NCBI GenBank assembly: GCA_903839865.1
Contig: CAIMEE010000621.1
Location: 1-58,469 of the forward strand
Direction: 5' to 3'
Source: Enhydrobacter aerosaccus
Lineage (GTDB): Bacteria > Pseudomonadota > Alphaproteobacteria > Reyranellales > Reyranellaceae
Length of the DNA stretch: 58,469 nucleotides
The notes below the pieces were generated by a model that was not told the DNA's origin, ran no database searches, and was given only the letters and a program-made list of their open reading frames with translations. Positions 8,230 through 15,810 of this stretch are shown here, one piece after another. Position numbers and translations under genes: made by a program. Each line of letters starts with the position of its first letter. Positions within the stretch are counted from its first letter, which is position 1.

Positions 8230-9369
8230 ATGAAGTACGACGTCATCTCCGCCGACGGACATATCGACCTGATCTGGCTGCCGCCGGATCTGTTCACCAA
8301 GAACTGCTCCGCCGCGATGAAGGAGCGCATGCCCTACGTCGTCGAAGGACCCAAGGGTCCCGAGTGGACGAGCAAGAACGGCGCGAAGTTCGGGTTGGTG
8401 AACGGCATGGGCTCCGCGGGACGGGAGTATGTGCCCGGCATCATCCATCGCTCCGACCGCATGGCCTCGACCGGTCTCTACTCCGACGGCAAGAAGGGCA
8501 TCCGCCGCCTGACCGAAGTCGACCATCGCTTGAAGGACCAGGATCGCGACGGCGTGCAGGCCGAGGTGATCTACGGCATCCTGGGCGCCTCGGGCCGCCT
8601 CAACGACCCGGAAGCCTCGACCGAGGTGCTGCGCATCTACAACGACTGGCTGCATGATTTCTGCGCCGCTGCGCCCGAGCGTCTCGTGGGCCTCGCCAAC
8701 ATCCCGAACCACGACATGGATGTGGCGGTGGCCGAGATGAACCGCAACGCCAAGCGCGGTGTGCGCGGCTTCGACGTCGCCAACAAGCCCGACATGACAC
8801 CGCTGTGGGATCCGTTCTGGGAGCCGCTGTGGCAGCTCGCCAACGACACCGGCATCCCCGTTCATTTCCACACGATCGGCGGCCGTTCGCCCGACACCAG
8901 CAAGATGCCGGCATACGTGCAGCGACGCGTCTTCGCCACGCACATCACCGGCTTCCAGATGCACATGAGCACGATGCTGATGGGCCTTATCTATAGCGGC
9001 GCACCCGAGCGCTTCCCCAACCTCAAGATCGTGATCGGCGAGGCCGGCCTCGGCTGGATTCCCTACGTGCTGCAGCACATGGACCTCGAGTGGGAGGACC
9101 AGTTCCAGGACCTCGATCTCAAGATGAAGCCCAGCGACTACTGGCACCGCCAGTTCTACGCGACGTATCAGACCGATCCGGTCGGCGTGCGCCTGCTCGA
9201 CCTGCTGGGCGAGGACAACGTGATGTGGGGTTCGGACTATCCGCATCCCGACGGCATCTGGCCCGACAGCCAGGAGTTCCTGAAGAACGAACTCACCGGG
9301 GTTTCGCCCGAGGTGCGCCGCAAGGTAGTGCGCGACAATGCGATGAAGCTCTATCGCCTGGGTAACTGA
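8230..9369 (+). CDS. Amidohydrolase 2 family protein (379 aa)
   Basis: A 379-residue amidohydrolase of the longer COG2159 type, unlike the three 275-residue copies upstream. The metal motif is ADGHID (His11, Asp13), followed by VHFHTIGG (His212, His214) and the catalytic aspartate in WGSDYPHPDG near 335. Such proteins include decarboxylases and hydrolases of aromatic and unsaturated acids. GGGAGGAA lies nine bases before the ATG. It is transcribed away from the monooxygenase operon and the two share a 72-bp control region. The precise reaction is unknown. Confidence 0.87.
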   Translation: MKYDVISADGHIDLIWLPPDLFTKNCSAAMKERMPYVVEGPKGPEWTSKNGAKFGLVNGMGSAGREYVPGIIHRSDRMASTGLYSDGKKGIRRLTEVDHRLKDQDRDGVQAEVIYGILGASGRLNDPEASTEVLRIYNDWLHDFCAAAPERLVGLANIPNHDMDVAVAEMNRNAKRGVRGFDVANKPDMTPLWDPFWEPLWQLANDTGIPVHFHTIGGRSPDTSKMPAYVQRRVFATHITGFQMHMSTMLMGLIYSGAPERFPNLKIVIGEAGLGWIPYVLQHMDLEWEDQFQDLDLKMKPSDYWHRQFYATYQTDPVGVRLLDLLGEDNVMWGSDYPHPDGIWPDSQEFLKNELTGVSPEVRRKVVRDNAMKLYRLGN

Positions 9370-9387
9370 GGGCGTAGACACTCCTTC

Positions 9388-10220
9388 GTGCGTATCGTCC
9401 TCCTGACGGCGCTGGCGATGCTGGCTTTCGCCGGCAATTCCCTGCTGTGCCGCATTGCGCTCCGCGACACCGCGATCGATGCCGCGAGCTTCACCGCGAT
9501 CTCCATCGCCTCGGGCGCGCTGATGCTGGCGATCCTACTGCGCGTGCAAGGCAAGCGGCCGATGGCGGGCGGCAGCTGGCTCGCCGCACTGATGCTCTTC
9601 TCCTATGCGGCCTTTTTCTCTTTCGCCTATCGCGACCTGTCGGCCGCGACCGGTGCGCTGCTGCTGTTCGGCGCGGTGCAGATGACGATGATGGGTTTCG
9701 GCCTCTTCAGCGGCGAGCGGCTCGGGCCCGTCAAACTCGGGGGCCTTGTGGGATCGCGCTGGGCGGTCTCGTCGCCCTGCTCCTGCCTGGCCTCGCGGCG
9801 CCGCCGCTGCTCGGTGCGTCGTTCATGGTCGCAGCTGGTGTCTCGTGGGGCGTCTACTCGATCCTGGGCAAGGGGCTGGGAGAGCCGACCGCGGCGACCG
9901 GCGGCAACTTCATGCGCGCGGTGCCGTTTGCCGCGGCGCTCGGGCTCGCCGCGATGAACCACTCGTCCGTCGACCTGCATGGCGCGCTTTACGCCGTTCT
10001 GTCGGGCGCCATCACGTCGGGCCTCGGCTACGCACTGTGGTACGCCGCACTCCCGGCGCTCAGCTCCACCTCGGCCGCCATCATTCAGCTCAGCGTGCCC
10101 GCGATCGCGGCGCTGGGCGGCGTGGTGCTGCTGTCGGAGTCGCTGACCGTGCGCCTGCTGATCGCCTCGGCCGCGATCCTGGGCGGCATCGCGATAACGA
10201 CCGCCGGTAAACGCCGCTAG
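9388..10220 (+). pseudogene. EamA/DMT-family transporter, frameshifted
   Basis: Two overlapping frames together make one drug/metabolite transporter. The frame from GTG 9388 gives a signal-anchor-like first helix (LTALAMLAFAGNSLLCR, a typical EamA opening) and further helices up to SGERLGPVKLGG near 9744. The second half (GIALGGLVALLLPGL, AAGVSWGVYSILGKG, LGYALWYAALPAL, IIQLSVPAIAALGGVVLLSE, AILGGIAITTAGKRR) continues in another frame to the stop at 10220. Adding one G to the GGGGG run at 9739-9743 restores a 277-residue protein of the expected ten-helix length. This is either a real frameshift or an undercalled homopolymer. No good ribosome binding site precedes the GTG. Confidence 0.8.
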
Positions 10221-10678
10221 AGCTGCTTGATTGCCTGCATCTCGGACTGCACGTGGACCTTTTTGGCGCACAGCGGCCAGTGCCACGGCTCCTCGAGATC
10301 GAAGATCATGTACTTCGCGAGATCTGCGGCGCGGTCGTAGTCGTGCGCGAGAGCCGCCGCGTCCTTCGGATTGAGTCCAATGCCGTCGCGCTTCTGCACG
10401 TAGGCCATCACGGTGCGCGTCGAGAACTGCAACCGCCCGAGATAGGCGCCGCGACCGCCGTAGATGGGCTTTTCCGACGGGCCGTAGCCGCCGCTCTCGC
10501 AGACTGCGAGCTGGCGGATGACCTCGTCCTTGCGCTCCTCGATCATGCGCGTGCGTTCGCTGGCGGCGGTCAGCAATGCCTGGTTCGGATGGGGCGGCGG
10601 CAACCTCGGCGCGCAGGCCGCGAGTACGGCGGCAGCGAACAGAAGCGCGAGCAGCGCCGTGGGGCGGGAGGAAGTCAC
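10217..10678 (-). CDS. Predicted lipoprotein with lysozyme/transglycosylase-like core
   Basis: A 153-residue protein with a signal peptide ending in the lipobox VLAAC (Cys22). The mature part contains VCESGGYGPSEKPIYGG followed by GAYLGRLQFSTRTV. The arrangement of a Glu in ESGG, a glycine loop and LQF recalls the catalytic core of lytic transglycosylase or Rpf-like muralytic domains, though the spacing is not a clean match. Later segments (NPKDAAALAHDYDRAADLAKYMIFDL, WPLC) are not recognised. The stop overlaps that of the EamA gene by the four bases CTAG. Cell-wall hydrolase is a weak inference; otherwise function unknown. Confidence 0.6.
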   Translation of the reverse strand: MTSSRPTALLALLFAAAVLAACAPRLPPPHPNQALLTAASERTRMIEERKDEVIRQLAVCESGGYGPSEKPIYGGRGAYLGRLQFSTRTVMAYVQKRDGIGLNPKDAAALAHDYDRAADLAKYMIFDLEEPWHWPLCAKKVHVQSEMQAIKQL

Positions 10679-10761
10679 AGCCCGTCATTGTTCACACGAC
10701 TCGACGCAGCGCGTAAACCTGCTTTTGCGTGCGGATTCCGCCAGCACTGCAACGACGAGCC

Positions 10762-11670
10762 CTAGGAAGCGGGATGCACCTTCATCCAGTGTTGCGCGAT
10801 TTCCTTGCGCGTGGCGACCCACACCTTGGGCTTGGCCTTCACATAATCGAGGAAGCGCGCGAGCGTCGCGGCGCGGCTCGGTCGCCCCGCCAACCGGCAG
10901 TGGATGCCGATCGACATCATCTTCGGCGCGCGGGCACCCTCGGCATAGAGCATGTCGAACGCGTCCTTCATTGCCTGCAGCCAGCCGTCGGCCGTGCCGA
11001 AGCCCGGCGCCACCGCGAACTTCATGTCGTTCACTTCGAGCGTGTACGGGATGATGAGATGCGGCGTGCCGTCTACTTTCACCCAGTAGGGCAAATCGTC
11101 GTTGTAGGAGTCGCTCGAATAGAGAAAGCCGCCGTGCTTCACCACGGCGCGCAGCGACTCCATGCCGAAGCGGCCGGTGTACCAGCCGACCGGCGGCGTG
11201 CCCGCGGAATCGGTGATCGCCTTGACCGCCTTCTTCATGTGATCGAGCTCCTGCTCGAGCGTGAAGTCCTTGTAGTTGATCCAGCGGTAGCCGTGGCTCG
11301 CGACCTCGTGGCCGCCCGCCGCCATCGCCTTGCCGGCGGCGGGGTTCAGCTCCAGCGCCCGGCCGACCGCCCAAGAGGTGAAATGAAGGCTGCGCTCGTT
11401 GAAGGCGCGCAGGATGCGCCAGAAGCCCGCGCGGCTGCCGTACTCGTACATCGACTCGGTCGAGAGATCGCGGCCGCCCACGATCGGCGTGCCGCCCGGC
11501 GTCTCAGTCAGGAATACTTCCGAGGCGAGATCGCCGTTCAGGATCGTGTTCTCGCCGCCCTCCTCGTAGTTCAGCACGAAGGAGACGGCGATCCGGGCCT
11601 CGCCCGGCCACTGCGGATCGGGAGTGTCCGGGCCGTAACCGATCAGATCGCGTTCGAGGTGATTGTGCAT
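10762..11670 (-). CDS. puuE: PuuE-type allantoinase (polysaccharide deacetylase fold)
   Basis: A 302-residue NodB-fold hydrolase whose N-terminus (RDLIGYGPDTPDPQWPGEARIAV, then FVLNYEEGGEN) and following MYEYGSRAGFWRILR and GGHEVASHGYRW blocks are the hallmarks of the cofactor-independent allantoinase PuuE rather than of chitin deacetylases. His121 and His126 lie in HEVASHGYRW. The reaction would be hydrolysis of allantoin to allantoate in purine breakdown. It is divergent, over 46 bp, from an AllC/HyuC-type amidohydrolase, which fits a ureide pathway. Relatives acting on other cyclic amides exist, so substrate certainty is moderate. Confidence 0.75.
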   Translation of the reverse strand: MHNHLERDLIGYGPDTPDPQWPGEARIAVSFVLNYEEGGENTILNGDLASEVFLTETPGGTPIVGGRDLSTESMYEYGSRAGFWRILRAFNERSLHFTSWAVGRALELNPAAGKAMAAGGHEVASHGYRWINYKDFTLEQELDHMKKAVKAITDSAGTPPVGWYTGRFGMESLRAVVKHGGFLYSSDSYNDDLPYWVKVDGTPHLIIPYTLEVNDMKFAVAPGFGTADGWLQAMKDAFDMLYAEGARAPKMMSIGIHCRLAGRPSRAATLARFLDYVKAKPKVWVATRKEIAQHWMKVHPAS

Positions 11671-11716
11671 TGAAGGTCTCCCGACTATAGCTCCGCCAGC
11701 AATCTACGGAGGATGC

Positions 11717-12958
11717 ATGAGTGGGGCCAACGCGGTCAAAGAAGACCGGCTCTGGCAGCGCCATGTCGACAGGGCGAAACTGGGCGGCACGCCGAAGGGC
11801 GGCGTCAACCGGCAGGCTTTGTCGGCCGAGGATGCGGCGGCACGCAACCTGCTCGCCGCCTGGGCCAGGGCGCGCGGCTTCTCGATCTTCACCGACGCCA
11901 TCGGCAACCTCTTCGTGCGCCGCGAAGGCACCCACCCGCACGAACAGCCGGTGATGAGCGGCTCGCACATGGACAGCCAGCCGACCGGCGGCCGCTTCGA
12001 CGGCATGTACGGCGTGCTCGCGGCCTTCGAATCGCTCGAGGCCCTCGAAGACGCCGGCATCAAGACCAAACGCCCGGTGATGGCCGTCGCCTGGACCAAC
12101 GAGGAAGGCTCGCGCTTCCAGCCGGGCGCCATGGGCTCCGCCGTCTTCGCGCGGCGCTACGAGCTCGACGAGATGCTGGCGCAGAAGGACTGGAAAGGCG
12201 TGGTGCTGAAGGACGCGCTGGCCGAAACCTTGAAAGCCGCCCCCGCGCCGATGCGCGCCGGCCAGCCGGGCTTCGCGGTCGACGCCTATGTCGAGGTCCA
12301 TATCGAGCAGGGCCCGCGTCTCGAGAACGAGAAGAAGACCATCGGCGTCGTCACCGCGATCCAGGGCAGCCGCCGCTACATCGTCACGATCGACGGCGAG
12401 GAAGCCCATGCCGGCACGACGCCGCGCGCCGCCCGCAAGGACGCTTATGCCGCCGCCACGCGTATTGCAGCCGCGATGTATGAAGCCACGACCGACCAAG
12501 ACGACACGCTGCGCTTTACCATCGGCCGCGTCGAAGTCTCGCCTGGCTCGCCCAACACCGTGCCGGGCAAGTCGGTGTTCACGATCGACATGCGCCACCC
12601 CGACAACGATGTGCTCGCGTCGTACGAGGCCAGGCTCCACGAGATCGTGCAGAGCAAGGCGGCGCCCTGCCCTGCCGCCATCGAGCGCGTGACCAACGTG
12701 CCGCCGACCAACTTCGACACGGGCGTAATCGGCCTGGTGCGCGACGCCGCCACTCGGCTGAAGCTCACCAACATGGACATGCCTTCGGGTGCGGGTCACG
12801 ACGCCATGCACATCGCCACGCTCTGCCCCGCCGGCATGATCTTCGTGCCCTGCGAGCGCGGCATCAGCCACAACGAGATCGAAAATGCCTCCCCCTCCGA
12901 CCTCGCCGCCGGCACGCGGGTGCTGGTCGAGGTGCTGGAGAAACTGGCGAACAAGTAA
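11717..12958 (+). CDS. Zn-dependent amidase, allantoate amidohydrolase / N-carbamoylase family
   Basis: A 413-residue M20-superfamily enzyme of the AllC/HyuC/beta-ureidopropionase group. Metal-site motifs are SGSHMDSQPTGGRFDG (His84, Asp95), TNEEGSRF (Glu129-130) and EVHIEQGPRLE (His near 195); the dimerisation lid region includes HAGTTP. GGAGG at 11708-11712 precedes the ATG at 11717, preferred over an in-frame ATG at 11663 that would run back across the control region. The family hydrolyses carbamoyl or ureido groups, releasing ammonia and carbon dioxide. Its position opposite a PuuE allantoinase suggests allantoate or a carbamoyl amino acid as substrate. Confidence 0.85.
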   Translation: MSGANAVKEDRLWQRHVDRAKLGGTPKGGVNRQALSAEDAAARNLLAAWARARGFSIFTDAIGNLFVRREGTHPHEQPVMSGSHMDSQPTGGRFDGMYGVLAAFESLEALEDAGIKTKRPVMAVAWTNEEGSRFQPGAMGSAVFARRYELDEMLAQKDWKGVVLKDALAETLKAAPAPMRAGQPGFAVDAYVEVHIEQGPRLENEKKTIGVVTAIQGSRRYIVTIDGEEAHAGTTPRAARKDAYAAATRIAAAMYEATTDQDDTLRFTIGRVEVSPGSPNTVPGKSVFTIDMRHPDNDVLASYEARLHEIVQSKAAPCPAAIERVTNVPPTNFDTGVIGLVRDAATRLKLTNMDMPSGAGHDAMHIATLCPAGMIFVPCERGISHNEIENASPSDLAAGTRVLVEVLEKLANK

Positions 12959-12967
12959 GGACATGAA

Positions 12968-14110
12968 ATGAAGAAAGAACTCGTCTCCATCCTCTCCGAC
13001 CTGATCGCGCTGCCCAGCCCCTATCCGCCCGGCACCTCGGTCGAGATCTGTGCCTATGCGGCCAAGCGGCTGAAGAAGGCCGGCTACAAGGTCGAGATCG
13101 CCACGCACAAGAAGGGCGTCGACAACGTGGTCGCGCGCATGAAAGGCAAGGCGAAGGGGCCGGTCATCGCCTTCAATGCCCATGTCGACACGGTGGGTGT
13201 GGGCGAACGCGCGAACTGGAAGAGCGATACCTACGAGGCGCTGGTGAAGGGCGGCCTCGTCTACGGACTGGGCGCCGGCAACTGCAAGGGCAGCATGGCG
13301 GTGCAGATCTGGCTGGCGGAGGAGATCGCGCGCCGCGGCGGTCCCGCCAAGGGCGAGCTGATCTTCACCTTCGTGGCAGACGAGGAGAACCTTGGACCCG
13401 AAGGCATGGAATACCTGCGCAAGAGCGGCAAGGTGCGGCCCGATGCTCTGATCTTGGGCGCGCAGACCGAGAACAACCTGATCGTGGCCGAGCGCGGCGT
13501 AATGTGGGCCAAGGTCACGACCAAGGGCCGCGCCGCGCATGCGGGCAATCCGGGCGCCGGCGACAACGCCATCCTGCGCATGATGCGTCTGATCGGCGCG
13601 CTCTCGTCCTACTACGACAAGGCGCTGAAGACGCGCGTGTCGGGCGCGATGAAGTCGACGGTGAACGTCGGCATGTTCCATGGCGGCCACAACACCAACG
13701 TCGTGCCGTCGGCCTGTACGGTCGAGATCGACCGCCGCCTGCTGCCCAACGAGAAGGTGACGGACGCGTTCAAGGAACTGAAGAAGGTGATCGACGGCGT
13801 GGGTGAGCCGAAGGGCATGTACGACGTCGAATTCCTGACCGGCACAAACGGCTTCACCGCCCCCGCCAACGGCCAGACGGTCGCGGCGTTCGAGGCGGTC
13901 GTGAAGAAGCAGCTCGGCCGCAAGGTGAAGTTCCTGAATGCCACGGGCGTCAGCGACGGCCGCTATTACGCCGACGACAAGATCGAGATCATCAACTTCG
14001 GCCCGGGCTCGGGCGCGCAGGGCCATGCCGCCAACGAGAGCGTTCCGATTGCCGAAATGGTCGAAGCGGCCAAGATCCAATTGGACGTCGTGCAGCGCCT
14101 CGTCTGCTAG
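12968..14110 (+). CDS. M20-family metallohydrolase (ArgE/DapE-like)
   Basis: A 380-residue M20 peptidase/deacylase. NAHVDTVGVG carries His72 and Asp74; DEENLGPEG carries the catalytic and metal-binding glutamates; the lid region has GRAAHAGNPGAGDNAI; a late GHAANESVPI supplies the last histidine. The motif that normally reads GxGxxDxKG, in which Asp bridges the two metals, reads LGAGNCKGS here, with Asn105 in that position. This may change metal content or activity. The gene starts 9 bp after the previous amidase and 9 bp before the monooxygenase, in one operon. Substrate unknown; an N-acyl or N-carbamoyl amino acid is likely. Confidence 0.83.
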   Translation: MKKELVSILSDLIALPSPYPPGTSVEICAYAAKRLKKAGYKVEIATHKKGVDNVVARMKGKAKGPVIAFNAHVDTVGVGERANWKSDTYEALVKGGLVYGLGAGNCKGSMAVQIWLAEEIARRGGPAKGELIFTFVADEENLGPEGMEYLRKSGKVRPDALILGAQTENNLIVAERGVMWAKVTTKGRAAHAGNPGAGDNAILRMMRLIGALSSYYDKALKTRVSGAMKSTVNVGMFHGGHNTNVVPSACTVEIDRRLLPNEKVTDAFKELKKVIDGVGEPKGMYDVEFLTGTNGFTAPANGQTVAAFEAVVKKQLGRKVKFLNATGVSDGRYYADDKIEIINFGPGSGAQGHAANESVPIAEMVEAAKIQLDVVQRLVC

Positions 14111-14119
14111 ACTGAGGGC

Positions 14120-15712
14120 ATGCGGTACGACGCGATCGTCATCGGCGCGGGCATCTCCGGCCTCTACCAGCTCCACAAGCTGCGCGAGCTCGGCCTCACC
14201 GTGCGCGTGTTCGAGACCGGCACGGGCGTGGGCGGCACCTGGTACTGGAACCGCTATCCCGGCGCGCGCTTCGATTCGGAAAGCTATTCCTACGGCTACT
14301 CCTTCTCGCCGGAGCTGCTCGACGAGTGGGACTGGACCGAACATTTCTCGCCGCAGCCCAAGACGCTCGAGTATTTGAACTTCGTTGCCGACAAGTTCGA
14401 CCTGCGCCGCGACATCCAGTTCAATGCCCGCGTGACGGCCGCGCACTGGCGCGAGGCGACGCGTGACTGGACCGTCACTCTGGAAGATGGCAGCACGCAC
14501 GAGGCGCGCTTCCTGATCACCGCGGTGGGCCCGCTGTCGGCGCCCACCATGCCCAACATCCCGGGCGTCGAGAGCTACAAGGGCCAGTCCTGCCATACGG
14601 CGCGCTGGCCCAAGGAGCCGGTGAGCTTCGCCGGCAAGCGCGTGGCGGTGATCGGCACCGGGGCGACGGGCGTGCAGACGATCCAGGAAGTGGCCAAGAC
14701 CGCGGGGCATCTCACCGTGTTCCAGCGCACGCCCAACTGGTGCGCGCCGCTGCACAACGGGCCGATCTCGAAGCAGGAGATGGCGGAGATCCGCAAGGGC
14801 TACCCGGAGCTGTTCGCGCGCTGCCGCGAGACCTTCGCCTGCTTCCTGCACACCGCCGATCCGCGCGGCACCTTCGAGGTGACGCCCGAGGAGCGCGAGG
14901 CCTTCTTCGAGAAGCTCTATGCCGAGAAGGGCTTCGGCATCTGGCAGGGCAACTTCCGCGACATTCTCATGAACAAGGAAGCCAACGCCACGCTATCGGA
15001 CTTCGTCGCGCGCAAGATCCGCGGACGCGTGAAGGACCAGAGCGTTGCCGAAAAACTGATCCCCAAGAACCACGGCTTCGGCACGCGCCGCGTGCCGCTC
15101 GAGACCAGGTACTACGAAGTCTACAACCAGCCCAACGTCACGCTGGTCGACATCAACGAGACGCCGATCGAGCGCATCACGCCTACTGGCCTGCGGACGT
15201 CGGACAAGGAATACGACTTCGACATCATCGTCTATGCCACGGGCTTCGACGCCATCACCGGCAGCTTCGACCGCATCGACATACGCGGCGCCGGCGGCCA
15301 GCGGCTGAAGGACAAGTGGACGGGCGGCCCCAAGACCTATCTCGGCGTCGAGGTCGAGGGCTTCCCGAACATGCTGATGCTGATGGGCCCGCACACGGCA
15401 CTGGGCAACATCCCGCGCTCGATCGAATACAACGTCGAGTGGGTGACCGGCCTCATCAAATACATGCGCGATCACGGTCTCACGCGCGTCGACGCGCGGC
15501 CCGAGGGCGTCAAGTCGTGGACCGACCACGTGATCGCGCTCGGCGAAAGCCTGCTGTCCAACGAGGTCGACTCGTGGATGACCGGCATCAACCGCAATGT
15601 CGAAGGCAAGACCGTCCGCACAGTGGCTCGCTACAGCGGCAGTGCGCCCGCCTATCGCGCCCGCTGCGACCAGGTCGCCGCCGACAGCTACCGGGAAATG
15701 TCCTTGTCGTAG
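14120..15712 (+). CDS. Baeyer-Villiger-type flavin monooxygenase
   Basis: A 530-residue FAD/NADPH monooxygenase of cyclohexanone monooxygenase type. GAGISGLYQLHKL at about 9-21 binds FAD, GGTWYWNRYPGARFD is the typical BVMO segment, the BVMO fingerprint appears as YKGQSCHTARWP (Tyr replacing the first Phe), and IGTGATGVQTIQE binds NADPH. A late ATGFDAITGSFDRIDIRG is also characteristic. It converts ketones to esters or lactones. It lies 9 bp after the M20 hydrolase, so a ring-opening route (ketone to lactone or ester, then hydrolysis) is possible; this is inference. Confidence 0.88.
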   Translation: MRYDAIVIGAGISGLYQLHKLRELGLTVRVFETGTGVGGTWYWNRYPGARFDSESYSYGYSFSPELLDEWDWTEHFSPQPKTLEYLNFVADKFDLRRDIQFNARVTAAHWREATRDWTVTLEDGSTHEARFLITAVGPLSAPTMPNIPGVESYKGQSCHTARWPKEPVSFAGKRVAVIGTGATGVQTIQEVAKTAGHLTVFQRTPNWCAPLHNGPISKQEMAEIRKGYPELFARCRETFACFLHTADPRGTFEVTPEEREAFFEKLYAEKGFGIWQGNFRDILMNKEANATLSDFVARKIRGRVKDQSVAEKLIPKNHGFGTRRVPLETRYYEVYNQPNVTLVDINETPIERITPTGLRTSDKEYDFDIIVYATGFDAITGSFDRIDIRGAGGQRLKDKWTGGPKTYLGVEVEGFPNMLMLMGPHTALGNIPRSIEYNVEWVTGLIKYMRDHGLTRVDARPEGVKSWTDHVIALGESLLSNEVDSWMTGINRNVEGKTVRTVARYSGSAPAYRARCDQVAADSYREMSLS

Positions 15713-15810
15713 CAGCGCCTCATTCCGCTGCAATTTGTCGTTCAACACTCTGTGTGAGTCAGTTGCAATGTAATTGATCTATACTCTCCCCTCAGTGGGG
15801 GTGAGATCAG

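Noticed and set aside
11504..14851. Very long open frame antisense to the allantoinase and amidase genes
   Set aside because: It is an artefact of high GC: the sense genes have complete catalytic motifs and normal codon bias, and the antisense product is low-complexity and Arg/His-rich.
15780..15785. TATACT as a -10 box for the membrane protein operon
   Set aside because: The hexamer is good but no -35 element lies at 16-18 bp; TTGCAA is only 11 bp away. I leave it as unproven.
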